From positions 1 through 64,000 of the forward strand of contig JAXQGB010000014.1 in the NCBI GenBank assembly GCA_034331105.1: DNA of 64,000 nt, in the 5' to 3' direction. A model generated the notes under the pieces. That model was not told where the DNA came from. It did not search any database and saw only the letters and a list, made by a program, of their open reading frames with translations. Each line of letters begins with the position of its first letter. Position 1 is the first letter of the stretch. The position numbers and the translations under genes were made by a program. The DNA is from Caenicola sp034331105 (GTDB lineage Bacteria > Synergistota > Synergistia > Synergistales > Synergistaceae). Positions 33,018 through 41,250 of this stretch are shown piece after piece.

Positions 33018-33157
33018 AATACCTTTACCCCCTCTTAGTTGGTTCAACAAAATAGAACGCAGAAAGTCAACTAGTGAATTCTACCTGTGAATATAATCAA
33101 AGTCCACGTATAATTGCGGAATAAAGAAATTTCGGCTTCGAAGGGCGGCGGATCCAT

Positions 33158-33373
33158 ATGGATTGCATAGCAACTTTTGACACAACTCACATGGCTTTGT
33201 TCTTTGAGAAATCCTGCAGGAGTGTCGGCTTGAAGGTAAAGATCGTTCCGGTCCCAAGGGAGATCTCTTCGAGCTGCGGCCTTGCCTGCAGTTATCCTTG
33301 CGAAGATGAAGAGAAGGTAAGATCCATCGCCGCAGAAAAAGCCATAGAAGTCTCAGATTATCACAGAATTTAA
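33158..33373 (+). CDS. DUF3343-like small protein (putative Se/S-carrier-like)
   Basis: 71 residues. The pattern CIATFDTTHMALFFEKSCRSVGLKVKIVPVPREISSSCGLAC matches the DUF3343 family, described as Se/S-carrier-like because of the conserved SSCG cysteine. In many genomes it sits near selenium or cysteine-desulfurase genes; none is visible here. The Shine-Dalgarno is poor. It converges on the next gene with a 3-nt gap. Confidence 0.7.
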   Translation: MDCIATFDTTHMALFFEKSCRSVGLKVKIVPVPREISSSCGLACSYPCEDEEKVRSIAAEKAIEVSDYHRI

Positions 33374-33376
33374 AAA

Positions 33377-33661
33377 CTACTCCTCCGGTTCATCCGGGGG
33401 AGTGCCGTCTTTGAAATACTTATGCCAGAAAAGAGCTGTAAGTCCTCTCCAAAGCAGATAACCTCCTGATGTGACTGCAATACTGACCCAAATCAGATCC
33501 GTAAAACTCAGACCTGTCCTTTTAAGCTCAATCTCACCGCTCTGTCTGACTTCAGCAGATCCCGGACCAAACCATTTCCAGGCCCAGAACATTAAAAAAA
33601 CAGCTGCCACTACCGTAAGGATGTTGTTGATCGTTTTTTTAGGGATATTATCAAAGTCCAT
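33377..33661 (-). CDS. Small membrane protein of unknown function
   Basis: 94 residues with two predicted membrane helices (residues about 12-31, NILTVVAAVFLMFWAWKWFG, and about 55-75, DLIWVSIAVTSGGYLLWRGL) and an acidic tail ending DEPEE. GGCGGTG upstream of the ATG supports translation. I do not recognise the family. Confidence 0.55.
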   Translation of the reverse strand: MDFDNIPKKTINNILTVVAAVFLMFWAWKWFGPGSAEVRQSGEIELKRTGLSFTDLIWVSIAVTSGGYLLWRGLTALFWHKYFKDGTPPDEPEE

Positions 33662-33775
33662 GTTTACACCGCCTTTAACGATACTTGTGATTTTCTGAAT
33701 TTTTCCATCTGTTGTTGGTAGCGAATTTTAAGCCTATCTTTCTAGCCTATCCCACGTGTTCCTAAGCGGTGGAAG

Positions 33776-33897
33776 AAAAATCTTTAAATCTCTGGATTCC
33801 AGATCTCGAAACGCACTCGAAACAGAGTTCCGTCGCTATTGTGATTTGTTATGTCCTTCTTTCGAAGAACAGCATCCTTCTTGATCAAAGGCATACC
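33776..33897 (+). repeat. Degenerate copy of the hairpin repeat
   Basis: It starts AAATCTTTAAATCTCTGGATTCCAGATCTCGAAACGCACTCGAAA and ends CTTGATCAAAGGCATACC. The closing stem is lost. The left flank matches the copy at 39.1 kb closely. Confidence 0.6.
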
Positions 33898-33931
33898 ATA
33901 ATAATGTTAAATTGGCAAAGGTTCTAAGTTT

Positions 33932-34080
33932 GTAACAACCGTTTCACAATTGTAAATGCTGGTTTCCCGATCTCAAAACGCATTCGAAATAGTTCGAATG
34001 CTGTGGAGTTTTTAAATGTTTCCTTAACAGGAAACGGCATTCTCCTGATCCACTGCATGCGGAAAAGACGGTGGGGAAAG
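33932..34080 (+). repeat. Hairpin repeat with cargo, preceded by one iteron-like word
   Basis: CTGGTTTCCCGATCTC, cargo, then GATCCACTGCATGCGGAAAAGACGGTGGGGAAAG. The cargo matches the minus-strand copy at 28706-28833. The bases 33932-33953, read on the minus strand, contain GTGAAACGGTTGT, the same word that ends the arrays in the pst operon. Confidence 0.75.
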
Positions 34081-34085
34081 TTTTG

Positions 34086-35441
34086 TTATTTTCTTTTAAC
34101 TATCCTGTTCAATATCTTTTCCAGGTGGAAACGTATTATTCTGCCATAAGAGAATCCTTCGAAACGGCCCGTTATTTTTGCCTTTCCATCTACGCTCCGC
34201 CTCACGAAGGTCCTCGCTTTCGGCCTGAGCATTATCTGACTTGGATATAGGCTCCGGTGACCGGCGACTACATAAGATACCGCGCAGACCAGACCAGCGA
34301 AAGGAGCTATCGGAGCTCCAAAAAGCTCCATAGCCAGAATAGTTGATGCTATCGGCGTGTTAGTAGATCCGGCGAGAACGCCTGCCAGGCCCAGAGCACT
34401 GCTGACGGATGGGTCAAGACCGAATATATTTCCAAAAAGCGAACCTGCAGCGGCACCGACAAAGAGTGTAGGTGTAAGCACTCCTCCACTTCCTCCGCAT
34501 GACAGAGTGACTGCCATCGCGAAAGACTTTAAGGCAAATGCGGCGATCGGGATGTTGCCGCCCCTTATCGCCTCCTCTACCGTTTCCATTCCCAGTCCAA
34601 GGTATCGGCTGCCAAACATGGCGCTTATTGCAAGAAGTATTGCCCCCCCAAGAAGCGGTTTCTGCCAGTCAGCAATATTCAAAGATTTAAATTTCTTATC
34701 TACCGCGTGCAAACATTCTATGTGGAATACTGAAACAGTGCCGAAAAAGATACCTGCAAACAATGACCAGAAAATCAGGCCGGGGGAAAGATGAGGGACA
34801 TTGACTGCAAACCCGGGAAGATGCCCTGCACCAAGATATGCCGCTGTAAAGCATGATACTATCCCGCTTATGAAGGAGGGAAGCAAAACGTCGTAGAACA
34901 TCTGCCCCACAAACAGTACCTCAACTCCAAAGACCGCTCCTGTTATGGGAGTCCCGAAAACCGCTGAAAAGCCTGCTGAAATACCGCATATTACAAGTTT
35001 TTTTCTGTCAGATTCATCAAGCCTGAATATTTTGGAAAGACCGTACATCAACCCTGCGCCTATCTGCGCACAAGGGCCCTCTTTTCCTGCCGAGCCACCG
35101 GCAGCTATGGTTACAATTGTGGCGATCAGCTTTACCGGGACGACCTTGATATCGATGATCCCTGCTCTGCGATGGACAGCATCGATAACTTTCTCTGTTC
35201 CGTGGCCTGCCGCTTCAGGCGCAAGTATCCGAACAAAATAAAGGCTGAAGAGGAGAGCAGGAAAAATAAGCAGGTATCTCCAGCTGTTCAATGAAGAAAC
35301 GTATTCTATTGCCCAATCAAGCGATATGAGAAAACCAGCTGCGACTGTCCCTACGACCACACCTGCCATGATAGAGAAGAAAGACCACTTTAAAAGAGAA
35401 CTTAGGAGCCAGAGTTCATCCCTGACCATTTTTGAGTCCAT
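34086..35441 (-). CDS. CLC-family chloride channel or antiporter
   Basis: About 451 residues, multi-pass. The CLC motif around the gating glutamate is intact (GGSAGKEGPCAQIGAGL), as is the GGVLTPTLFVGAAAG motif. The first selectivity motif, GSGIP in ClcA, reads GHGTEKVI here, so ion preference may differ from a classic Cl-/H+ antiporter. No CBS domains. The start is ambiguous: GTG 35450, ATG 35447 and ATG 35441 are all in frame; GGCGG is best spaced for 35441. Confidence 0.85.
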   Translation of the reverse strand: MDSKMVRDELWLLSSLLKWSFFSIMAGVVVGTVAAGFLISLDWAIEYVSSLNSWRYLLIFPALLFSLYFVRILAPEAAGHGTEKVIDAVHRRAGIIDIKVVPVKLIATIVTIAAGGSAGKEGPCAQIGAGLMYGLSKIFRLDESDRKKLVICGISAGFSAVFGTPITGAVFGVEVLFVGQMFYDVLLPSFISGIVSCFTAAYLGAGHLPGFAVNVPHLSPGLIFWSLFAGIFFGTVSVFHIECLHAVDKKFKSLNIADWQKPLLGGAILLAISAMFGSRYLGLGMETVEEAIRGGNIPIAAFALKSFAMAVTLSCGGSGGVLTPTLFVGAAAGSLFGNIFGLDPSVSSALGLAGVLAGSTNTPIASTILAMELFGAPIAPFAGLVCAVSYVVAGHRSLYPSQIMLRPKARTFVRRSVDGKAKITGRFEGFSYGRIIRFHLEKILNRIVKRK

Positions 35442-35549
35442 TTTCATCACCGCCGTTTATTCTACCACTTTATCACAGCTCTCCGGGGTTCCATGTCAAA
35501 ATGATCCCGGAGATATCCAAACGCATATTTAGAGTATAATCTTCACATT

Positions 35550-36137
35550 ATGAAAGAGAACAAATTGCCGCCACTCCAGAAAACAATAGCTTTCTTTTTT
35601 GCGCTTGTATTTATAGCCTCACTAATTTTCATTGGCTACAGGATATATACAAAACCTGCATATGAGGCGCACGAGAAGAAACAGGCAAGGCTGCTTGCTG
35701 TTTCTGCCATATCCCTGTTTTCAGAGAAGACTGCCAAAGAACCCGGTATATGGGAGAAATTTGACAGCAACGAAAATGAACTGATGATCGATCACATGAG
35801 AATAAAAGGAAACTGGGTCGTCAAAGTAAATCTCATAAATGAAGGAAGTCACATAGAAGTTATGTCATCCGTAAGTTCAGGATGGAATTCAAGAAGCCCT
35901 CAATCAGCAGAGATCATGGCAAAAATATACAATGACGGCAGAGTTGAGTTTGAAGACGCAGAGAGCGCCCTGGCTATTGCCGCCGGCATCAAAAGCGGCA
36001 GCCTGAAGGCTCTTGGTAAGATCCACAACTTCAGATTTCCTGATGAACAAAAAAAAGTGCCTGCTGTTATAGAAGCTGAGGAGTGCCTCTTAAGAGATCA
36101 GGAAGGAAATGAATTTCTTATATTGATCTATCCCTAA
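35550..36137 (+). CDS. Membrane-anchored protein of unknown function
   Basis: 195 residues. One N-terminal membrane helix (about residues 13-32, AFFFALVFIASLIFIGYRIY) is followed by a mostly soluble, mixed-charge domain, presumably outside the membrane. No family recognised. There is no Shine-Dalgarno; instead TATAAT lies at 35535-35540, which would put the transcription start about three nt before the ATG, so the mRNA may be leaderless. Confidence 0.6.
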   Translation: MKENKLPPLQKTIAFFFALVFIASLIFIGYRIYTKPAYEAHEKKQARLLAVSAISLFSEKTAKEPGIWEKFDSNENELMIDHMRIKGNWVVKVNLINEGSHIEVMSSVSSGWNSRSPQSAEIMAKIYNDGRVEFEDAESALAIAAGIKSGSLKALGKIHNFRFPDEQKKVPAVIEAEECLLRDQEGNEFLILIYP

Positions 36138-36183
36138 AACATCAATTATCAAGGACTGACGTCATAATAACTTTCAACTGTCT

Positions 36184-36411
36184 TCAGCCGCTTGCCGCCA
36201 TAGGATAGATCTCAAGGACATCCCCGTCAGAAAAACTGTAGTTCCATGACTTTGCCCTGTTATTGACTACAGGAAGGATGTTCTCTTCTTTTCCGATCCC
36301 TGACCGTAAAACATAATCCCTTATTGTCTCTCCTGCTGACGGCATAAGTACGGTACTCTCATCCACACCGTAAAGATCCGCATACTCGGGCCTGATTTTC
36401 AGTTTTATCAA
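36184..36411 (-). CDS. ThiS/MoaD-like protein with unusual -ASG end
   Basis: About 75 residues of ubiquitin-like pattern (KLKIRPEYADLYGV, ILPVVNNRAKSWNYSFSDGDVLEIYPMAASG). Carriers of this fold normally end in Gly-Gly; this one ends Ser-Gly. The penultimate glycine is therefore missing, and sulfur-carrier function is uncertain. The frame reaches a GTG at 36420, but AAGGAG there is correctly spaced for the TTG at 36411. It follows the second AOR gene, separated by an intrinsic terminator, as the first AOR cassette also ends with a ThiS-like gene. Confidence 0.65.
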   Translation of the reverse strand: MIKLKIRPEYADLYGVDESTVLMPSAGETIRDYVLRSGIGKEENILPVVNNRAKSWNYSFSDGDVLEIYPMAASG

Positions 36412-36462
36412 AAAAAGCACTCCTTTTTACCGAAGGCAAAAAAACAAATTTGGGCTGTTGAC

Positions 36463-36502
36463 AAAAAAGGGCTGAAACTCTTTCAAACAAAAGTATCAGC
36501 CC
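36463..36502 (-). terminator. Intrinsic terminator between AOR and ThiS-like genes
   Basis: On the minus strand GGGCTGA (36496-36502) pairs with TCAGCCC (36469-36475), followed by TTTTTT. It separates the AOR gene from the downstream ThiS-like gene, which must depend on read-through or its own promoter. Confidence 0.8.
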
Positions 36503-36521
36503 CATAAAACACTTCTTTTAT

Positions 36522-38363
36522 CTAAAAATAATTTTTGTTGATCCCAAGCCTTTCTATCGTCTCCGATTTTGGTACCCCGTCATTGTCCCATCCGCGCACC
36601 CTGTAATATTCATCCAGCATAGGCTCAAGGTCGGGAGTGTAATCTCCAGTCCCTTCATCCCTGCGCGGGGTCAAAAGGATGCGGTCAGGCAGTCTGTCAT
36701 CTTTCCTCCGCAGACCGAGCCTGATGTTGTACAGCCGTTTAAGGTTGAATATCCTTTCACCTGTCTCAGCCATCTCTTTGACGGACGTCTTGATGCCTGT
36801 CACCACTTCATACCATTCACAGATCTCAGTCACGTTGACACCACCGTAAATCGTAAACTTGCACATTTTAAGGGAGTCCATCAGCCCCATGAGATTCTGG
36901 GCATGGAAGTTCAGAAGTCCTTCTCCCCCTTCAGTGTATCTGGGACGCGGTTTTTCATATCCGAACTCCGGCATGACGGCAGTCTTTTCGAAGAAATAAG
37001 CGGAGCTTGCAAGATGACAGGCTCCCCTGTTGCTTGTAGCATAACCCACAGCCATCGTATTGAAACAGCGCGGGTCGTGAGCGGGAAGGGTCAGCCCTTT
37101 GACATGGACTGCAAAATCCTCTGTTCCGGGCATCTTTGCGGCCATTCCGGCTACTCCGAGGCCAAGAAGTTTTCCGATGCCTTCGGAACTGCAGATCTTT
37201 TCCGTCAGTGCAACAAGCGCTTCTGCACTTCCCCACTCGGCGCTGATACCGTCAAGTTCGTCCAGGGAAAGGAGCCCCTTCTCAAAACATTCCATTGCCA
37301 TGGCTACCGCGCTGCCTGCCTCAATGGTGTCCACACCATGCCTGTTGCAGAGGTCTGCTGCGTACGTTATTGCCTCAAGGTCGTTCACCAGGCAGGAACC
37401 GCCCATTAGCCCAAGCGTCTCATATTCCGGGCCGGCGCCTTTCACTCCTGCCCATCTTCCGCTCTTTATCTCAACATCACGCCCGCATCCGATGGGACAT
37501 GAGGCGCAGTAATAGTTTTTCGTCAGTATGGTGTCGGCCATCACCTGTCCGGTGATTTTTTCAGCATCGGGCCAGTTTCCCCTCCGCCAGTTCTGGACAG
37601 GCAGGTCTCCCATTTTTTCAGCTGCGGCAGTTCCACCGGCTGTTCCCAGCAGACTCATACCCTTCATCGTTTCTACAAGAAGAGGGACCATCTTCTTCTG
37701 CTGGACCATCAGTCTTGCAGGATCATCGATCTCAGCTTCCCTGTTTCCAATAACAGCCACAGCCTTAAGTTTCTTGGAACCCATTACGGCTCCGAATCCA
37801 CACCTTCCGCTCATCCGGGCGTTTTCGCCGTCATGTCCTATACAGGATATGGGTACCAGCCGTTCCCCCGCAATGCCGATGCAGGACGTCTCACACGATG
37901 GTCCGAACCGTTCCTTCATGTGTTCGTCCGTATAAAAGGTATCTTTCCCCCACAGGTCACCTGCGGATTCAATAGTCACGTTATCATCCCTGATAACAAT
38001 GATGGCAGGCTTATCAGACATCCCTTTGACGATAAGGCCATCCCAGCCTGAACGTTTGAGTGCTGTTCCAAACCTGCCGCCGGCATCGCTTTCTCCGAAG
38101 ATCCCAGTCAGAGGCGACTTAGAAGTTATCTCGTGGCGCCCGGAGGTCGGCACCTTCGTTCCTGTAAATGGTCCGGTCATCCATATTATCGGGTTATCGG
38201 GACCGAGTGGGTCTGTCTCAGGTCCTGTCATGTCGAACAACAGCCTGGCACCTATCCCGCTTCCACCAATGTAATCCCTGTACAGTCTTTCGTCAGGAGT
38301 TATTGTAGTTACGGTGCTGTCGGACAGGTCGATGGAAAGGATCCTGCCCCAATATCCTTTCAT
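36522..38363 (-). CDS. Aldehyde:ferredoxin oxidoreductase, tungsten-containing
   Basis: 613 residues, the classic AOR length. The start MKGYWGRILSIDLS, the pterin-binding IGGSGIGARLLFD, the cluster motif CASCPIGC (CxxCxxxC) with the fourth Cys in DSLKMCKF, and GPEYETLGLMGGSC are canonical. It oxidises aldehydes from amino acid degradation to acids and reduces ferredoxin. It starts one base after the LUD-domain gene stop, so the two are coupled. No dedicated ferredoxin gene lies beside it, unlike the first AOR at 13.4 kb. Confidence 0.93.
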   Translation of the reverse strand: MKGYWGRILSIDLSDSTVTTITPDERLYRDYIGGSGIGARLLFDMTGPETDPLGPDNPIIWMTGPFTGTKVPTSGRHEITSKSPLTGIFGESDAGGRFGTALKRSGWDGLIVKGMSDKPAIIVIRDDNVTIESAGDLWGKDTFYTDEHMKERFGPSCETSCIGIAGERLVPISCIGHDGENARMSGRCGFGAVMGSKKLKAVAVIGNREAEIDDPARLMVQQKKMVPLLVETMKGMSLLGTAGGTAAAEKMGDLPVQNWRRGNWPDAEKITGQVMADTILTKNYYCASCPIGCGRDVEIKSGRWAGVKGAGPEYETLGLMGGSCLVNDLEAITYAADLCNRHGVDTIEAGSAVAMAMECFEKGLLSLDELDGISAEWGSAEALVALTEKICSSEGIGKLLGLGVAGMAAKMPGTEDFAVHVKGLTLPAHDPRCFNTMAVGYATSNRGACHLASSAYFFEKTAVMPEFGYEKPRPRYTEGGEGLLNFHAQNLMGLMDSLKMCKFTIYGGVNVTEICEWYEVVTGIKTSVKEMAETGERIFNLKRLYNIRLGLRRKDDRLPDRILLTPRRDEGTGDYTPDLEPMLDEYYRVRGWDNDGVPKSETIERLGINKNYF

Positions 38364-38364
38364 G

Positions 38365-39015
38365 CTAGTACCCCAGTTCTTCGCCGACTATTATGACGTG
38401 GCATTCCCTGCCAAAGGGAGGGCGCTCCATCATTGTCACTATCCTGCAGACCCTTTCGGGGCTGCTGCAGTCTACGCAGTGTCCCACGGATGCACAGGGA
38501 GCCTTTCCGTTCAGACGTATGACGTTCGGCGGGGTCGCAGTGTTGCGGACCCTTTTGAGAGCGGTCGGGATATCTGTAGTGACCTTGTTTATGCCTACGA
38601 TATAGAGCAGCTTGCCCGGAGCCCAGGCCATAGCTCCTACCCTGTTGCCTGTCCCGTCGATATTCACAAATACTCCCTCATCGGCAGTCAGGGCGTTGGT
38701 GCTCGTTACGAACCAGTCCGAAGTGAGTTCCTCCAAAAACCTGGCAGCTTTTCCTTCCGGCTTGAGCTCAGGATCCCAGTGTACCGATACTCTGGATCCT
38801 CTTTTTTTCAGTTCTTCGATAAGTCCGATCTCGCGTACTGTCACAGTTCCCGGTATTCCAACTGAAGCTCCATCAGGTATCAGTTCCAGTACTGCCTTAA
38901 GGGCCTCCACTTTATTATTTACAAACCGGGCGGAGTACCCGAGGCTGTTCAGTTTTTTGCAGACAGTTTCTCCCAGTTTTTCATATCCGTTGATTTTAGC
39001 TTCGTTCATATCCAT
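38365..39015 (-). CDS. LUD-domain protein (LutC/YkgG-like)
   Basis: About 216 residues with the LUD pattern: DGASVGIPGTVTVREIGLIEEL, WFVTSTNALTADEGVFVNIDGTGNRVGAMAWAP, IVGINKVTTDI and a C-terminal cysteine cluster (CASVGHCVDCSSPERVC) that may ligate metal. LUD proteins take part in lactate utilisation; many stand-alone members are uncharacterised. The ATG at 39015 has AAAGGAG nine nt upstream; the longer frame to 39087 is rejected. Coupled to the second AOR, so possibly an accessory of that enzyme. Confidence 0.82.
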   Translation of the reverse strand: MDMNEAKINGYEKLGETVCKKLNSLGYSARFVNNKVEALKAVLELIPDGASVGIPGTVTVREIGLIEELKKRGSRVSVHWDPELKPEGKAARFLEELTSDWFVTSTNALTADEGVFVNIDGTGNRVGAMAWAPGKLLYIVGINKVTTDIPTALKRVRNTATPPNVIRLNGKAPCASVGHCVDCSSPERVCRIVTMMERPPFGRECHVIIVGEELGY

Positions 39016-39098
39016 AGCTTCCACTCCTTTTATGTGTTGTGATGAAAAATGTTTTTTCTTTTTAATTTTTTTCATTGCAAGACACAATGGTTTTTTTA

Positions 39099-39235
39099 AA
39101 ATCTTTAAGCCACTGGTTTCCCGATCTCGAAACGCACTCGAAATGGTTCGAGCACTAAGGTCAATTTAAAAGGTTTTCCTTACGGAAAACCGTGCTCTCC
39201 CGATCAAAGGCATGCGGGAAAGACAGGAAGTGCAG
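39099..39235 (+). repeat. Hairpin repeat with cargo, first of a tandem pair
   Basis: AATCTTTAAGCCACTGGTTTCCCGATCTC, cargo including GGTTTTCCTTACGGAAAACC, then GATCAAAGGCATGCGGGAAAGACAGG. The closing stem is TTTCCCG / CGGGAAA. Confidence 0.8.
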
Positions 39236-39333
39236 CCACCGGTTTCCCGCTCAGGGCCAGAGAGCCAACGAGTTACGAGTTGTGCGGATCGGCTGGTAGT
39301 TACACCAGGGGCATGCGGGAAAGACGCTGGGTG
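39236..39333 (+). repeat. Hairpin repeat with second cargo type
   Basis: CCACCGGTTTCCCGCTCAGGG, cargo (AGAGCCAACGAGTTACGAG, then GTAGTTACACCAGG), then GGCATGCGGGAAAGACGCTGGGT. The same cargo occurs inverted at 47568-47660 between pstS and pstC. Confidence 0.8.
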
Positions 39334-39361
39334 ATATAAATCGTAATATAAATTAATATGC

Positions 39362-39367
39362 TACAAT
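39362..39367 (+). promoter_or_regulatory. Extended -10 promoter for yhdT-panF
   Basis: TGCTACAAT provides an extended -10 (TACAAT). No clear -35 is seen. It lies 65 nt before the yhdT start, just after the tandem hairpin repeats. Confidence 0.35.
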
Positions 39368-39432
39368 CATACAGTTTTTGCTTTTAACGGTCTATACTTA
39401 TCCTATCGATCACCGGCATGGGAGGACTGATC

Positions 39433-39705
39433 TTGAAAAACTCGACGATCATGAGAACAGCAAAAAAAGAGTCATTTATAATCATAGGCCTTTATATTCT
39501 ATTTTTTGCATGGTGGTATGTTACAGCATACGGTTTCGGGGACGATCCTTCCGAGTACAGCTACATATTTGGCTTCCCGGAATGGTTCTTTTACAGCTGC
39601 ATTGTTGGCTACGTCGGCATTTCTGTCCTCCTGTGGATATGCGTCAGGTTTTTTTTCACTGACATAGATCTTGAAGAAAAGAAAGGGGGCAGAGAAAATG
39701 ATTGA
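39433..39705 (+). CDS. yhdT: YhdT-family small membrane protein (DUF997), PanF partner
   Basis: About 90 residues with two membrane helices (SFIIIGLYILFFAWWYVTAYG and FFYSCIVGYVGISVLLWICV) and the family segment GFPEWFFYS. It regularly precedes panF. The frame begins at an ATG at 39418, but GGGAGG lies within its first codons and is correctly spaced for the TTG at 39433. It overlaps panF by 8 nt. Confidence 0.85.
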   Translation: MKNSTIMRTAKKESFIIIGLYILFFAWWYVTAYGFGDDPSEYSYIFGFPEWFFYSCIVGYVGISVLLWICVRFFFTDIDLEEKKGGREND

Positions 39706-41176
39706 CCGTGCCGGCATGATACTGCCCCTTGTCCTTTATCTGGCTTTGATAATGGGCATCGCATTATGGGGGAATACTTTCTCAAGAAAAAAATCCGATA
39801 CCGCAGGATTTATGGAGGAATATTTTATAGGCAGCCGTTCAATGGGAGGATTTGTCCTGGCAATGGCGGTCATAACGACCTATATCAGCGCAAGCAGTTT
39901 TGTCGGGGGACCCGGGGTGGCATACAAAGTGGGGCTCGGATGGATACTTCTTTCGATGATACAGGTGCCAACAGCTTTTCTTACTCTGGGAGTACTGGGT
40001 AAAAGGTTCGCTCTGATCGCCAGAAGGACAAAAGCGGTAACTATAACCGACTTCCTAAGGGCCCGTTACAACAGTGATTATGTTGTGATCGCGGCATCTC
40101 TCGCACTTCTTGTCTTCTTTATGGCTTCCATGCTCGCACAGTTCATAGGAGGGGCAAGGCTCTTTGAGTCGATAACAGGTTACTCCTACCGGACAGGACT
40201 TATCATATTTGGAATAACCGTCATAATCTATACTACCGTCGGAGGCTTCAGGGCTGTCGTCCTGACTGATATGATCCAGGGCATTATGATGCTCTTTGCA
40301 TCTGTAGCCCTGCTCTTCGCAGTGACATCGGCAGGAGGTGGAGTGGCCAACATAATGGACACGCTGAGATCTATCGACCCGGACCTTCTTACACCGGGAG
40401 GAGCGGGAAATTCCATCCCAAAACCCTTTATTCTTTCATTCTGGGTTCTGGTTGGATTCGGGATACTCGGCCTGCCTCAGACAACACAGAAATGCCTGGG
40501 GTTCAAAGATTCAAAGTCGCTGCACAACGCCATGGTGATAGGCACCTTCGTTGTAGGTTTCGTTATGCTCGCTATGCATCTCATAGGTGCCATGGGAAGG
40601 GCTGTAATTCCCGGGATCGAAATTGGAGACCTGGCCGTGCCGACACTTACAGTTAAACTGATGTCGCCATTCTGGGCGGGAATATTCATTGCAGGACCGC
40701 TTGCTGCGATAATGTCCACTGTCGACTCAATGCTTATCATGTGCTCTGCAGCGATAGTAAAGGACCTGTATTTCCACTACATTGCAAAGAATGACCCTGA
40801 ACGCCTGTCCCCGTCTAAAGTAAGGTCTATGAGCTTCACTGTCACATGTGTGGTAGGTGTCATAGTCTTCTTCGCAGCGATGAAGCCACCCTCGCTGCTT
40901 GTGTGGATAAACCTATTCGCCTTCGGCGGACTGGAGGCAGTATTCTTCTGCCCTACGATCTTCGGTCTCTACTGGAAGAGAGCAAACTCGACCGGTGCTA
41001 TACTCTCAATGATCACAGGCTGCGCAGCTTTTTTCTGGTTCAACATAACTAAGACAAGCATAGCGGGAACGACGCCCATAGTCCCGACGCTGCTGATCTC
41101 TGTAATAGTATTTATCGCAGGAAGTTTTCTTGGAAAAGGGGAAAATCCAGAAGTCCTTGAATTTTTTGACCTTTAG
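39698..41176 (+). CDS. panF: Sodium/pantothenate symporter
   Basis: About 492 residues with roughly 13 membrane segments. SSS-family signs are FMEEYFIGSRSMGGFVLAMAVITTYISASSFVGGPGVAYKVGLGW and GPLAAIMSTVDSMLIMCSAAIVKDL. The combination with an upstream yhdT supports PanF, the Na+-driven pantothenate importer. The ATG at 39698 is set by AAGGGGG eight nt upstream and overlaps the yhdT stop, indicating translational coupling. Confidence 0.88.
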   Translation: MIDRAGMILPLVLYLALIMGIALWGNTFSRKKSDTAGFMEEYFIGSRSMGGFVLAMAVITTYISASSFVGGPGVAYKVGLGWILLSMIQVPTAFLTLGVLGKRFALIARRTKAVTITDFLRARYNSDYVVIAASLALLVFFMASMLAQFIGGARLFESITGYSYRTGLIIFGITVIIYTTVGGFRAVVLTDMIQGIMMLFASVALLFAVTSAGGGVANIMDTLRSIDPDLLTPGGAGNSIPKPFILSFWVLVGFGILGLPQTTQKCLGFKDSKSLHNAMVIGTFVVGFVMLAMHLIGAMGRAVIPGIEIGDLAVPTLTVKLMSPFWAGIFIAGPLAAIMSTVDSMLIMCSAAIVKDLYFHYIAKNDPERLSPSKVRSMSFTVTCVVGVIVFFAAMKPPSLLVWINLFAFGGLEAVFFCPTIFGLYWKRANSTGAILSMITGCAAFFWFNITKTSIAGTTPIVPTLLISVIVFIAGSFLGKGENPEVLEFFDL

Positions 41177-41205
41177 GTTGCCTGTTTATACAAAGTAAAA
41201 AGTAT

Positions 41206-41250
41206 AAACGAAGAGAGGGCACGATCAGCCCTCTCTTCGTTTATTATATT
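41206..41250. terminator. Bidirectional terminator between panF and phoR
   Basis: AAACGAAGAGAGGGC (41206-41220) pairs perfectly over 15 bp with GCCCTCTCTTCGTTT (41228-41242), followed by A/T-rich sequence on both sides. It closes both convergent operons. Confidence 0.9.
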
